NCBI RefSeq assembly: GCF_017948595.1 | Contig: NZ_JAGFBV010000033.1 | Location: forward strand, 1 to 34,941 | Direction of reading: 5' to 3' | DNA length: 34,941 nucleotides | DNA from: Flavobacterium geliluteum | GTDB lineage: Bacteria > Bacteroidota > Bacteroidia > Flavobacteriales > Flavobacteriaceae | In this document: piece after piece, positions 14,522-23,500 of the stretch | How positions within the stretch are numbered: position 1 is the stretch's first letter | Layout of the letters: each line of letters begins with the position of its first letter | Notes under the pieces: generated by a model | What the model was told of the DNA's origin: nothing | Seen by the model: the letters and a program-made list of their open reading frames with translations, nothing else | Database searches by the model: none | Made by a program: the position numbers and the translations under genes

Positions 14522-17158
14522 ATGAAATCACAAGACGTACGTAAACAATTTTTAGACTTTTTTAAAAGCAACGGACATTTAATTGTTCCTTCGGCTCCTA
14601 TTGTTCTTAAAGACGATCCAACCCTTATGTTTAATAACTCGGGAATGGCCCAGTTTAAAGAATATTTTTTAGGAAACGGAACACCAAAAAGCCCTAGAAT
14701 AGCCGATACGCAAAAATGTCTGCGTGTTTCCGGAAAGCATAATGATCTTGAAGATGTAGGTTTTGACACCTATCATCATACCATGTTTGAGATGTTGGGT
14801 AACTGGTCTTTTGGCGATTATTTCAAAAAAGAAGCCATCAATTGGGCATGGACTTTATTGACAGAAGTGTATAAAATTCCAAAAGAAAATCTGTATGTTT
14901 CTGTTTTTGAAGGAAGCAAAGAAGATAATGTTCCGTTTGATCAAGAAGCTTGGGATATTTGGAAAACATTAATTGATGAAGACCGAATTATCCTTGGAAA
15001 TAAAAAAGATAATTTTTGGGAAATGGGCGATCAAGGACCTTGTGGACCTTGTTCAGAAATTCATGTTGATTTACGTTCAACAGCAGAAAAAGCATTAATT
15101 ACAGGAAAAAGTTTGGTCAACAACGATCATCCGCAAGTGGTAGAAATCTGGAATAATGTATTTATGGAATTCAATCGTAAAGCCGATGGATCTTTAGAAA
15201 AACTGCCTGCGCAACACGTAGATACCGGAATGGGATTTGAGCGTTTGTGTATGGCTTTGCAAGGAAAAACATCTAATTATGATACGGATGTTTTTACACC
15301 GCTTATTGAGAAAGTAGAACAAATTACGGGATTGAAATATACATCTGATGAGGTAAAAAACATCAGTGAAGAACAAAATAAAACGAATATTGCAATTCGA
15401 GTTGTGGTAGATCACGTTCGTGCGGTTGCGTTTGCAATTGCAGATGGGCAGCTGCCATCAAACACAGGAGCGGGTTATGTTATTCGCAGAATTTTGCGTC
15501 GAGCTATTCGTTACGGATTTACATTTTTAGATACCAAAGAGCCTTTTATAAATAAATTGGTAGAAGTTTTGGCCAATCAAATGGGAGAATTTTTTCCAGA
15601 AATCAAATCGCAGCAACAATTGGTTACCAATGTAATCCGTGAAGAAGAAGCTTCCTTTTTAAGAACTTTAGATCAAGGTTTACAGTTATTAGATAATGTA
15701 ATTGCACAAACCAAAGGGACTGAAGTTTCTGGAGCAAAAGCATTTGAGTTGTATGATACTTTTGGTTTTCCTAAAGATTTAACTGCTTTGATTTTGAAAG
15801 AAAAAGGAATGTCTTTCAATGAAGCAGAATTTGATGCCTCAATGCAGGAACAAAAAAACCGTTCGCGCGCAGCATCAGAAGTTTCAACAGAAGATTGGTC
15901 GGTTTTGATTCCAGGAAACGTAGAAACATTTGTTGGTTACGATCACGTAGAGAACGAAGTGAAAATTACACGTATTCGTAAAGTAGATTCTAAAAAAGAT
16001 GGTATTTTATACCAAATTGTTTTAGACAATACGCCTTTTTATCCAGAAGGTGGAGGACAAGTGGGTGATAAAGGAACATTAGTTTCGGCAAACGAGACCA
16101 TCGAAATCATCGATACAAAAAAAGAAAACAACTTGATTTTGCATTTTGCAAAACAATTACCAGAAAATATAGAAGTTGGTTTTGTAGCAAAAGTCAATAC
16201 TGATTTACGAACTTCAACTTCTAAAAATCACTCGGCTACACATTTAATGCATTTGGCTTTGAGAAACCTTCTTGGAACGCATGTCGAGCAAAAAGGGTCT
16301 TTGGTAAATCCGAATTACTTGCGTTTCGACTTTTCGCACTTTTCTAAAGTTTCTGATGACGAATTACGTCAGGTGGAAGCAAGTGTAAATGCGCAAATTG
16401 AAGCACAATTGCAATTGGTAGAACACAGAAATATTCCAATTAAAGAAGCGTTGGATAAAGGTGCAATGGCGTTGTTTGGAGAAAAATATGGTGATTCTGT
16501 CCGTATGATTGAATTTGGCGAAAGCAAAGAACTTTGTGGTGGAATTCACGTGAAAAACACGGCAGAAATCTGGCATTTCAAAATCATTTCAGAAGGGGCA
16601 GTTGCTGCAGGAATTCGTAGAATTGAAGCAATTACTGGAGATGCAGTGAAAAATTTCTATCAAAATCAAGAAAATACATTAGCTGAAATCAAGGAAACTT
16701 TGAAGAATCCGCAAGATGTTTTAAAATCTGTGGCCTCATTGCAAGACGATAATGCAAAGTTGAAAAAACAGATTGAACAACTGTTAAAAGAAAAAATCGA
16801 TGGATTGAAAAACACATTAGTTGCCGATTTTCAAGAAATAAACGGAATTAACTTTTTGGCCAAACAAGTAGATTTGACCATGAGTTCAACCAAAGATTTA
16901 GCACAAGCTATCGGAAGCTCTAAGCCAAATTCGTTTGTTTTTTTAGCTTCAATTGAAGAGAATTTGCCTAATATTCATTGTTATATTGCTAAAGAATTAG
17001 TGGCAGAAAAAAGCTTAAATGCAAATGCAGTAATCAAAGAATTAGGAAAATATATTGAAGGAAATGGGGGAGGACAACCTTTTTTCGCCTCAGGAAAAGG
17101 AAAAAATCCTGTAGGAATTGCTGATGCTTTGGCTAAGGCAGTTGAGTTTGTAAAATAA
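14522..17158 (+). CDS. alaS: Alanine-tRNA ligase
   Basis: AlaRS charges tRNA-Ala with alanine and removes mischarged serine and glycine. The 878-residue product has the normal length and order. The class II catalytic domain (about 1-240) has FFKSNGH, NNSGMAQFKEYFLG and the EMGDQGPCGPCSEIH motif. A tRNA recognition region follows, then the editing domain with HSATH (570-574) and the zinc-binding Cys672/His676 in CGGIH. The C-terminal DHHA1 domain holds the GNGGGQPFFASGKG motif. The ATG at 14522 begins the canonical MKSQDVRKQFLDFFKS. The leader contains inverted low-complexity repeats, and a strong terminator follows. Confidence 0.98.
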   Translation: MKSQDVRKQFLDFFKSNGHLIVPSAPIVLKDDPTLMFNNSGMAQFKEYFLGNGTPKSPRIADTQKCLRVSGKHNDLEDVGFDTYHHTMFEMLGNWSFGDYFKKEAINWAWTLLTEVYKIPKENLYVSVFEGSKEDNVPFDQEAWDIWKTLIDEDRIILGNKKDNFWEMGDQGPCGPCSEIHVDLRSTAEKALITGKSLVNNDHPQVVEIWNNVFMEFNRKADGSLEKLPAQHVDTGMGFERLCMALQGKTSNYDTDVFTPLIEKVEQITGLKYTSDEVKNISEEQNKTNIAIRVVVDHVRAVAFAIADGQLPSNTGAGYVIRRILRRAIRYGFTFLDTKEPFINKLVEVLANQMGEFFPEIKSQQQLVTNVIREEEASFLRTLDQGLQLLDNVIAQTKGTEVSGAKAFELYDTFGFPKDLTALILKEKGMSFNEAEFDASMQEQKNRSRAASEVSTEDWSVLIPGNVETFVGYDHVENEVKITRIRKVDSKKDGILYQIVLDNTPFYPEGGGQVGDKGTLVSANETIEIIDTKKENNLILHFAKQLPENIEVGFVAKVNTDLRTSTSKNHSATHLMHLALRNLLGTHVEQKGSLVNPNYLRFDFSHFSKVSDDELRQVEASVNAQIEAQLQLVEHRNIPIKEALDKGAMALFGEKYGDSVRMIEFGESKELCGGIHVKNTAEIWHFKIISEGAVAAGIRRIEAITGDAVKNFYQNQENTLAEIKETLKNPQDVLKSVASLQDDNAKLKKQIEQLLKEKIDGLKNTLVADFQEINGINFLAKQVDLTMSSTKDLAQAIGSSKPNSFVFLASIEENLPNIHCYIAKELVAEKSLNANAVIKELGKYIEGNGGGQPFFASGKGKNPVGIADALAKAVEFVK

Positions 17159-17166
17159 GTTTTGAA

Positions 17167-17199
17167 GCGCTAAGATTCTAAGTTGCTAAGGTTTCTAGA
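17167..17199 (+). repeat. CTAAG low-complexity repeat
   Basis: GCGCTAAGATTCTAAGTTGCTAAGG repeats CTAAG three times with a spacing of 9 bases. The motif recurs in the opposite orientation at 17380-17414, and the two flank the terminator of alaS and the palindromic repeat. Confidence 0.5.
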
Positions 17200-17205
17200 A
17201 TAAAT

Positions 17206-17241
17206 AAACCCGACAGATTTTTAAAATTTGTCGGGTTTTTG
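17206..17241 (+). terminator. Intrinsic terminator of alaS
   Basis: AAACCCGACA (17206-17215) pairs with TGTCGGGTTT across an A+T stem that also pairs (GATTTT with AAAATT), giving about 16 bp, followed by T. The stem is almost symmetrical, but the A run on the left is short, so it mainly serves the plus strand. Confidence 0.9.
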
Positions 17242-17264
17242 TTTGTAAGTATTTTTTTATTTTA

Positions 17265-17351
17265 TGTCATTTCGACGAAGGAGAAATCTCCATAAGAAGC
17301 TCTACAAAGATTGGATGTTCTTTGGGGAAATTCTCCTTCGTCGAAATGACA
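17265..17351 (+). repeat. Palindromic intergenic repeat, family C, copy 1
   Basis: TGTCATTTCGACGAAGGAGAA at the left is mirrored by TTCTCCTTCGTCGAAATGACA at the right, giving a near-perfect 21-bp inverted repeat around a middle with AGCTCTACAAAGATTGGA. A diverged second copy lies at 28653-28749 in the opposite orientation. The form (short, palindromic, intergenic) is that of REP or MITE-like elements; no transposase that would move it is seen in the window. Confidence 0.8.
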
Positions 17352-17379
17352 AATAGTACGTTTAATTGTTTTTGTTTAA

Positions 17380-17414
17380 ACTTAGCAATTTAGATTCTCA
17401 GTAACTTAGAAGCT
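17380..17414 (-). repeat. CTAAG low-complexity repeat, inverted relative to 17167-17199
   Basis: ACTTAGCAATTTAGATTCTC followed by AGTAACTTAGAAGCT reads as CTAAG/CTAAA repeats on the minus strand. It ends 5 bases from the stop codon of the ABC transporter gene. Confidence 0.45.
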
Positions 17415-17418
17415 AAAA

Positions 17419-19164
17419 CTACTTGCGCTCTCCAATCTGTTGCCTCCACATTGCGTAATACAAACCTTTTTCGAGAATTAAATCTTCGTGTTTGCCTTGC
17501 TCGATTATCTTTCCTTGTTCCAAAACAAATATTTTATCAGCATGCATAACAGTAGATAGTCGGTGAGCGATCAAAACGGTAATTCTGTTTTTGTCGGATA
17601 TATTTCGGATAGTGGCATTAATTTCCTCTTCTGTGATAGAATCTAATGCCGAAGTTGCTTCGTCAAAAATCAATAAATTTGGATTTCTTAAAATGGCACG
17701 AGCAATTGATAAACGTTGTTTTTCGCCACCTGAAACTTTAATTCCGCCTTCGCCAATTGTAGTATTCAAGCCATCTTCGGCACGTTTTAATAATTTTTCA
17801 CAACTGGCTCTTTTTAGAGCGTCGTATACATCTTCGTCTGTTGCATTGGGTTTTACAAACAATAAATTTTCACGAATTGTTCCGGAGAATAATTGTGCAT
17901 CTTGTGTAACGAATCCTAATTGTTTTCTTAGGTCTAATAAATCAATTTCGGTAGAATCAATTTCATTATAGAGCACTTGTCCTTCAGCTGGCGTATATAA
18001 ACCAACCAAAAGTTTTACTAAAGTAGTTTTTCCAGAACCTGATGGCCCAACAAAAGCAACGGTTTGACCTTGTTTAATTTCAAAGTTAATATTCTCTACC
18101 GCTTTAAATTTTGCTGTTTTATGCTGGAAACTGACATTCGAAAAGAGTAACGATTGAATGGCGCCCACATGTTTTGGGTTCTTAGGACGAAATTCTTTTG
18201 GAGCGCTCAACAAGGTTTTAAAGTTTTCCATTGAAACTTTGGTCTCATTAAGCGTAATAATAAAATTGCCTAACTCTTGTAAAGGGCCAAAAATAAAAAA
18301 GGTAAAAAAGACCATAGTCAGTAAATCGCCTACGATAATTTTGTTGCCAAACAAGAAATAATACAGAGCAAAAACCACACAAGTTCTTAAAAAATGAACG
18401 GTTGTACCTTGAATGAAACTTAGACTTCGGATGAAACGAATTTTTTGCAATTCGAGTTGTAGAATTTTAAAAGTGTTTAAATTAAGACGTTTTTCTTCCT
18501 GATAGGTCAGTCCCAAACTTTTTACAAGTTCTATATTTCTCAAACTTTCGGTCGTAGAACCTGCCAAAGCATTGGTTTGATTGACGATTTTTCGAGAGAC
18601 AATTTTTATTTTTTTACCCAGGTAAGAACTGATTAAAGCGATAATAGGGGCCGTTATCAGAAAGATAATTGAAATGCGATAATCAATTCGGGCAACGTAC
18701 AGAATGACGAATACAAATCCGATAACCGTTTGAAATACAAGTGAAATAGAAAGTGTAATCAGTTTTTCTGAATCAGATCGTACTTTGGTTAATTTGCTTA
18801 ACGTTTCACCACTGCGTTGATCTTCGAATTCGGCATAAGGCAAATCAAGTGACTTTTTGATTCCGTCAGTATACATCTGAGCACCAGTGCGCTGTATCAC
18901 AACATTGGTAAAATAATCCTGAAAGTTTTTGGTAATTCTCGAAATCATCGCAGCACCAAGAGAAAGCCCGAGCCAGAAAGCCAGGGATTTGATAAAACCC
19001 ATTTCGTTTCCTTTGTACTTATGCAGTCCAACGCCGCAATCTTGCATTAATTTACCAGTAATTACTGAGTCTGACAAACTGAAACAGATATTGATTGTAG
19101 CCATAATTAAGGCAAAAAACAATAACATTTTATGTTTGATTATGTAGGAATATAATAATTTCAT
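17419..19164 (-). CDS. ABC exporter, fused permease and ATPase (MsbA-like)
   Basis: The 581-residue product is a half-size ABC exporter that would work as a homodimer in the inner membrane. The N-terminal permease part (about 1-320) has six predicted membrane helices. The ATPase part carries Walker A GPSGSGKTT (373-381), a Q loop (FVTQDAQLFSG), the signature VSGGEKQRLS (477-486), Walker B LLIFDEATSALD (497-508, with Asp501 and Glu502) and the switch His in LIAHRLS. All catalytic residues are present. This group includes lipid flippases such as MsbA and multidrug exporters, and the substrate cannot be told apart from sequence. The gene is alone on its strand, with its own predicted promoter. 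Confidence 0.93.
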   Translation of the reverse strand: MKLLYSYIIKHKMLLFFALIMATINICFSLSDSVITGKLMQDCGVGLHKYKGNEMGFIKSLAFWLGLSLGAAMISRITKNFQDYFTNVVIQRTGAQMYTDGIKKSLDLPYAEFEDQRSGETLSKLTKVRSDSEKLITLSISLVFQTVIGFVFVILYVARIDYRISIIFLITAPIIALISSYLGKKIKIVSRKIVNQTNALAGSTTESLRNIELVKSLGLTYQEEKRLNLNTFKILQLELQKIRFIRSLSFIQGTTVHFLRTCVVFALYYFLFGNKIIVGDLLTMVFFTFFIFGPLQELGNFIITLNETKVSMENFKTLLSAPKEFRPKNPKHVGAIQSLLFSNVSFQHKTAKFKAVENINFEIKQGQTVAFVGPSGSGKTTLVKLLVGLYTPAEGQVLYNEIDSTEIDLLDLRKQLGFVTQDAQLFSGTIRENLLFVKPNATDEDVYDALKRASCEKLLKRAEDGLNTTIGEGGIKVSGGEKQRLSIARAILRNPNLLIFDEATSALDSITEEEINATIRNISDKNRITVLIAHRLSTVMHADKIFVLEQGKIIEQGKHEDLILEKGLYYAMWRQQIGERK

Positions 19165-19192
19165 ATCAAGTATAATAAAAAAATAGAAGATG

Positions 19193-19200
19193 CAAAAGTA
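19193..19200 (-). promoter_or_regulatory. -7 promoter element of the ABC exporter gene
   Basis: The minus strand carries TACTTTTG followed by CA, a full TAnnTTTG match, 29 bases before the ATG. No clear -33 element is seen. Confidence 0.5.
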
Positions 19201-19396
19201 GTGAATAGTTTTGCTTTGTGAAGTTGATTTATTGTTATTAATAATGTAATTTTTCGCAAGTAGATTTTGGTAATGCTTTATCCGAAAAAAACGTTCAAAA
19301 TTAAATACATTAGGAAAATAGTGTAGTAATGCGTTTTATATTTTAATCGGCTGTTTTTGTTTCTAAAAAAAAACGAAATTTGCAGAAAATAATCTT

Positions 19397-20347
19397 ATGC
19401 AATTCAGAACCCAAATCCCAATTTCTAAAACTAATTATCCAATCGATTATAATTCAAAAATTGTTTCTATTGGTTCTTGTTTTGCAGAAAATATGGCTGA
19501 TAAGTTTGACTATTTTAAGTTTCAAAATGCTACAAACCCTTTCGGAATTATTTTCAATCCAGTTTCGATAGAGAACATTATTCGAAGAGTAATTGAACAG
19601 GATTTTTTTACCGAAAAAGATATTTTTTTTCACAACGATTTATGGCATTGCTACGAAGTACATTCTGAGTTGTCTGATCCCAATAAAGATCATTTCTTAG
19701 AAAATTTAAATCAAATAATTCAGACGACAACTTCGCAATTATCTTCAGCCACGCATCTTATTATTACGTACGGAACGTCATGGATTTATAGAAACACAGA
19801 AAGCAATAATATCGTTGCCAATTGCCACAAAGTGCCGCAAAAAAAGTTCTCAAAGGAATTATTATCGGTAAATGACATTCAAAAAAGCATTCAAAATACA
19901 ATTGATTCCATTCACACTTTAAACCCAAATATTGATTTTATTTTTACCATTTCACCGGTGCGTCATATAAAAGATGGCTTTGTAGAAAATCAGCTTAGCA
20001 AGTCGCATTTGTTTGTGGCTTTGCACCAAACTTTCGACTTTCAACTTTCGACTTTCAACTATTTTCCTTCATACGAAATTATGATGGATGAACTTCGCGA
20101 TTATCGTTTTTATACCGAAGACATGTTGCATCCTAACCAGCTTGCAATTAATTATATCTGGCAAAGTTTCAGCGAAAGCTTTATTGACGAATCCGCCTTT
20201 ACAACGATGAACCAAATTTTAGAAATACAAAAAGGGCTCACGCACAGAAGTTTTAACCCGAATTCTGAACAGCACCAGGCATTTTTATCAAAACTGCGTT
20301 TAAAAATAAGTGCAGTAGAAGAACAATGGCCACACATCAAATTTTAG
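19397..20347 (+). CDS. GSCFA domain-containing protein
   Basis: The 316-residue product begins with the family signature SIGSCFAENMA (GSCFA at 26-30), followed by NPFGIIFNPVSI, LIITYGTSW, TISPVRHIKDG, YFPSYEIMMDELRDYRFYTE and DMLHPNQLAINYIW. GSCFA proteins resemble SGNH/GDSL hydrolases: a Ser in the GSC block and an Asp-x-x-His (DMLH) near the end would form the catalytic pair, and Gly and Asn residues complete the set. No substrate is established to my knowledge. There is no signal peptide. A 14-bp tandem duplication lies inside the gene at 20031-20058. A near-consensus -7 element (GAAATTTG, 19375-19382) lies 14 bases before the ATG. Confidence 0.92.
   Translation: MQFRTQIPISKTNYPIDYNSKIVSIGSCFAENMADKFDYFKFQNATNPFGIIFNPVSIENIIRRVIEQDFFTEKDIFFHNDLWHCYEVHSELSDPNKDHFLENLNQIIQTTTSQLSSATHLIITYGTSWIYRNTESNNIVANCHKVPQKKFSKELLSVNDIQKSIQNTIDSIHTLNPNIDFIFTISPVRHIKDGFVENQLSKSHLFVALHQTFDFQLSTFNYFPSYEIMMDELRDYRFYTEDMLHPNQLAINYIWQSFSESFIDESAFTTMNQILEIQKGLTHRSFNPNSEQHQAFLSKLRLKISAVEEQWPHIKF
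20031..20058 (+). repeat. 14-bp exact tandem repeat inside the GSCFA gene
   Basis: CTTTCGACTTTCAA occurs twice without a gap. Since 14 is not a multiple of 3, the two units are read in different frames (TFDFQ then LSTFN, residues about 212-221). The reading frame stays open, and the conserved YFPSYEI block follows directly. Confidence 0.85.
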
Positions 20348-20375
20348 ACAACTATTTTAAAAGTAAAATTATTCT

Positions 20376-20383
20376 TATATTTG
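20376..20383 (+). promoter_or_regulatory. -7 promoter element of the tamB operon
   Basis: TATATTTG is a full TAnnTTTG match 29 bases after the GSCFA stop and 129 bases before the tamB ATG. A perfect dyad (ACAATTT-TGT-AAATTGT, 20440-20456) lies in the predicted leader. No -33 element is evident. Confidence 0.4.
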
Positions 20384-20439
20384 ATTGTAATTTTGAAACA
20401 ACTTAGTGTAATTACGTAAAAGGTTTCATTTTATTTTTT

Positions 20440-20456
20440 ACAATTTTGTAAATTGT
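20440..20456. promoter_or_regulatory. Inverted repeat in the tamB leader
   Basis: ACAATTT and AAATTGT are perfect 7-bp arms around TGT. The repeat sits 57-73 bases before the tamB ATG and could be an operator or a small leader hairpin. No T run follows, so it is not a terminator. Confidence 0.3.
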
Positions 20457-20512
20457 ATAAGACTGTACTTTCAGTACTCTTTTACGTTAATCTAAATGTT
20501 TTTTGTTCACGT

Positions 20513-23500
20513 ATGAATAGCAAATCAGTTCATTATTTAAAAAAAACAGTACGTGTGCTACTTTGGTGCTTGGCTTCGATCACGGCACTTTTATTACTTT
20601 TAACGATCTTAATTCAGGTTCCGTCGATTCAAAATTATGCCAAAGACAAAGCCATTACTTATTTGCAAAAAAAGATAAAAACCAAAGTTTCTTTAGATCG
20701 AATTGCTATTCATTTTCCGAAAGAAGTTGTGTTGGAAGGATTTTATTTTGAAGATCAAAATAAAGATACACTTTTAAGTGGCAAAACATTGGAACTCGAT
20801 ATTGATTTGTTTAAATTGATTAGTAGTGAACTCGAGATAAATTCGATATCCCTGCAAAATACCACAGCAAATATTTCCAGAAACAAAGACGGAGTTTTCA
20901 ACTTTGATTATATTATAAAAGCATTTGAATCGAAGGAACAAAAAGAAAAAGATCCGGACAGTAAACCGTTTACAATTTCGGTTGTCAATGTAAATCTGGA
21001 CAATATAAAATTTAATTTTAAAGACGATCTTTCTAAAAATGATATCAAGGTCAAATTAACACATTTTGATACCAAATTCCAGAAATTTGATTTAGATAAA
21101 ATGAGTTTTGATATCCCGAATATTAATCTAAACGGGTTACAGTTGGTTCTGGATCAAGATGCTGTCGAGAAAATTGCCGAAGCATCTGTTAATGCGGTTG
21201 ATACCATTTCTAAAAGAAAAGATTTCAATTTAAAATTAGGCAAAATAAGTTTGTCTAAAATTGATATTGCTTATGATAACAAAGATTCAAAATTAGATTC
21301 AGGAATAAAATTGGGTAATCTTGATGTAGCCTTTAATAAAATCGATCTGAATAATCAACTGCTGGATTTTGATGTTTTCGAACTAAAAAATCTAAAAGGA
21401 AACCTTCGTTTAGGAACCAAAGACAAGCAAATAGAAACGCCCAATTTAGATTCGACTTCGATTAAGCAGGTGGGTTGGAAAGTAAAATTAAAAGATGTTG
21501 ATCTTCAAAACATAGCTTTTAAATTTGATGATATGCACTCAAAACCCACTCAAAAAGGGATTGATTATAGTCATCTTGATTTGCATAAATTTAATTTTAA
21601 AGCTGAAAAATTATATTACGGCAATGATACAATTTCCGGAAATATCAAATCTCTTACAGTAAATGAAAAGAGCGGTTTGGCGATTCAGTCGCTCAAAACA
21701 GATTTTTTTTACGGGCCCAAAAATGCGTATTTAAACAATTTGTATTTGCGTACACCTCAAACGCTGTTAAGAGATAATATCAAATTGAGTTACCAGTCAA
21801 TTGCTACGATTTCTAAAAACATAGATAAACTTGCTTTAGAAGCTAATTTAAAGGAGTCTAAAGTAGGTTTTAAAGATATATTGTTGTTTGTTCCGGATTT
21901 ACAAAAGCAGGATGTTTTTAGGAGTAATCCTAATGCAATTTTACTTTTGAATACACGCTTGCGCGGAAAAGTTAGTGATTTAGATATTCAGCAATTCGAA
22001 ATGACCGGAATTGGTACGACTAGTGTGTCGCTTTCGGGTAAAATAAAAGGAATGCCAAATACCGAAAAGGCATATTTCGACTTGAATATTAAAAAGTTAC
22101 AAAGTTCCGCCAAAGATGTCACTTCTTTTGTGCCGAAAGGAACAATTCCGGACAATATTCAGTTGCCAGCTCAATTTAATTTACAAGGAAAATTGAAAGG
22201 CGGTATTCAAAATTTCAAAACCAATCTGACTTTAAACAGCAGTTTCGGAAATGCAAAAGTTGATGCTTTGTTTGATCAGCGCATCAAGAAAAATGAAAAA
22301 TATGACGCAACCGTTTATTTGCTTGATTTTGATTTGGGAAAATTAATCAAAAATGATTCTATTGGAAAAATCACGCTTAAAGCGAAAGTAAAAGGGAAAG
22401 GTTTAGACCCGAAAACGGCGCAGGCAGAATTAGATGGTTTGGTTCAGAAAGCAGTTTTTAACAAATATACGTATCGAGATTTGGCTGTAAAAGGAAGCAT
22501 TGCCAATGGCGCTTTTACAGTAAAATCAGGGATGAAGGATCCGAATTTGCATTTTGATTTGGTGGCCAGCGGAAATACAAAAGAGAAATATCCATCAGGA
22601 AAAATGAAGCTCAATCTTGACATTGCCGACCTCGAAAAGTTGCATCTTCATGCTGGACCAATGAAACTTCGCGGAAATATAGACGGGGATATTACCAATA
22701 GCAATCCTGATTTCCTTAATGGAAAAATATTTTTGTCTAATATTCAGATTTTGCAGAATGCAGAACCAGTCGTTTTAGATTCGGTCAAAATTATTGCTTT
22801 TGCAGATAATAATCATAATAATATTAAAATTAGCTCGCAGTTTTTAAAGGCAGAATTGGATGGAAAATACAAACTGACAACGCTCTCGAATAGCTTGCAA
22901 AAATCGCTTTCAAAATATATCGATTTAGGAACTCCAAAATCAAAAACAGTTTCAGATGAGCAAAATATCACTTTGAATCTGAGTGTTGAAAATGATCCGA
23001 TATTGTTTCAATTAATTCCAAATCTAACTAGTTTAGAACCTATTAAAATTACAGGAAAATACAATAGTGTGGCAGATTCTTTAGAAATTAAAGGAGCATT
23101 CCCGAGAATTGTTTACGCCAATACTACTATTTCTGACGGAAAAATGAAGGTAGAAGTAAAGGAAGATGCTATAAATTATCAGCTAAGTGTGGCTACGATT
23201 GAGAGCGGTTCTCTAAAAATTCCGCATACAAGTCTGACAGGAAAAGCAGCAAACAACGAGCTGACGTATGCGTTGGAAGTGAAAGATACAAAAGAGCAGC
23301 AACAGTATTTTATTGCTGGAGAATTGCTTCGTGATAAAGCAAAAAATACAGTAAAATTTGATGCTCAGAATTTTGTCCTTAATTATGATAAATGGAATCT
23401 AAATGCCGAAAATTCAATAGAATTTGGAGGCAAAAGATTGTATATTAATAAATTGTATCTGGATCATTCGGGTAATGAACTCAAAATACAATCGCAGGGA

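Noticed and set aside
20453..20512. TTG start for TamB
   Set aside because: It would place 20 extra residues, including a second hydrophobic stretch, before the normal membrane anchor; it also runs into the leader dyad.
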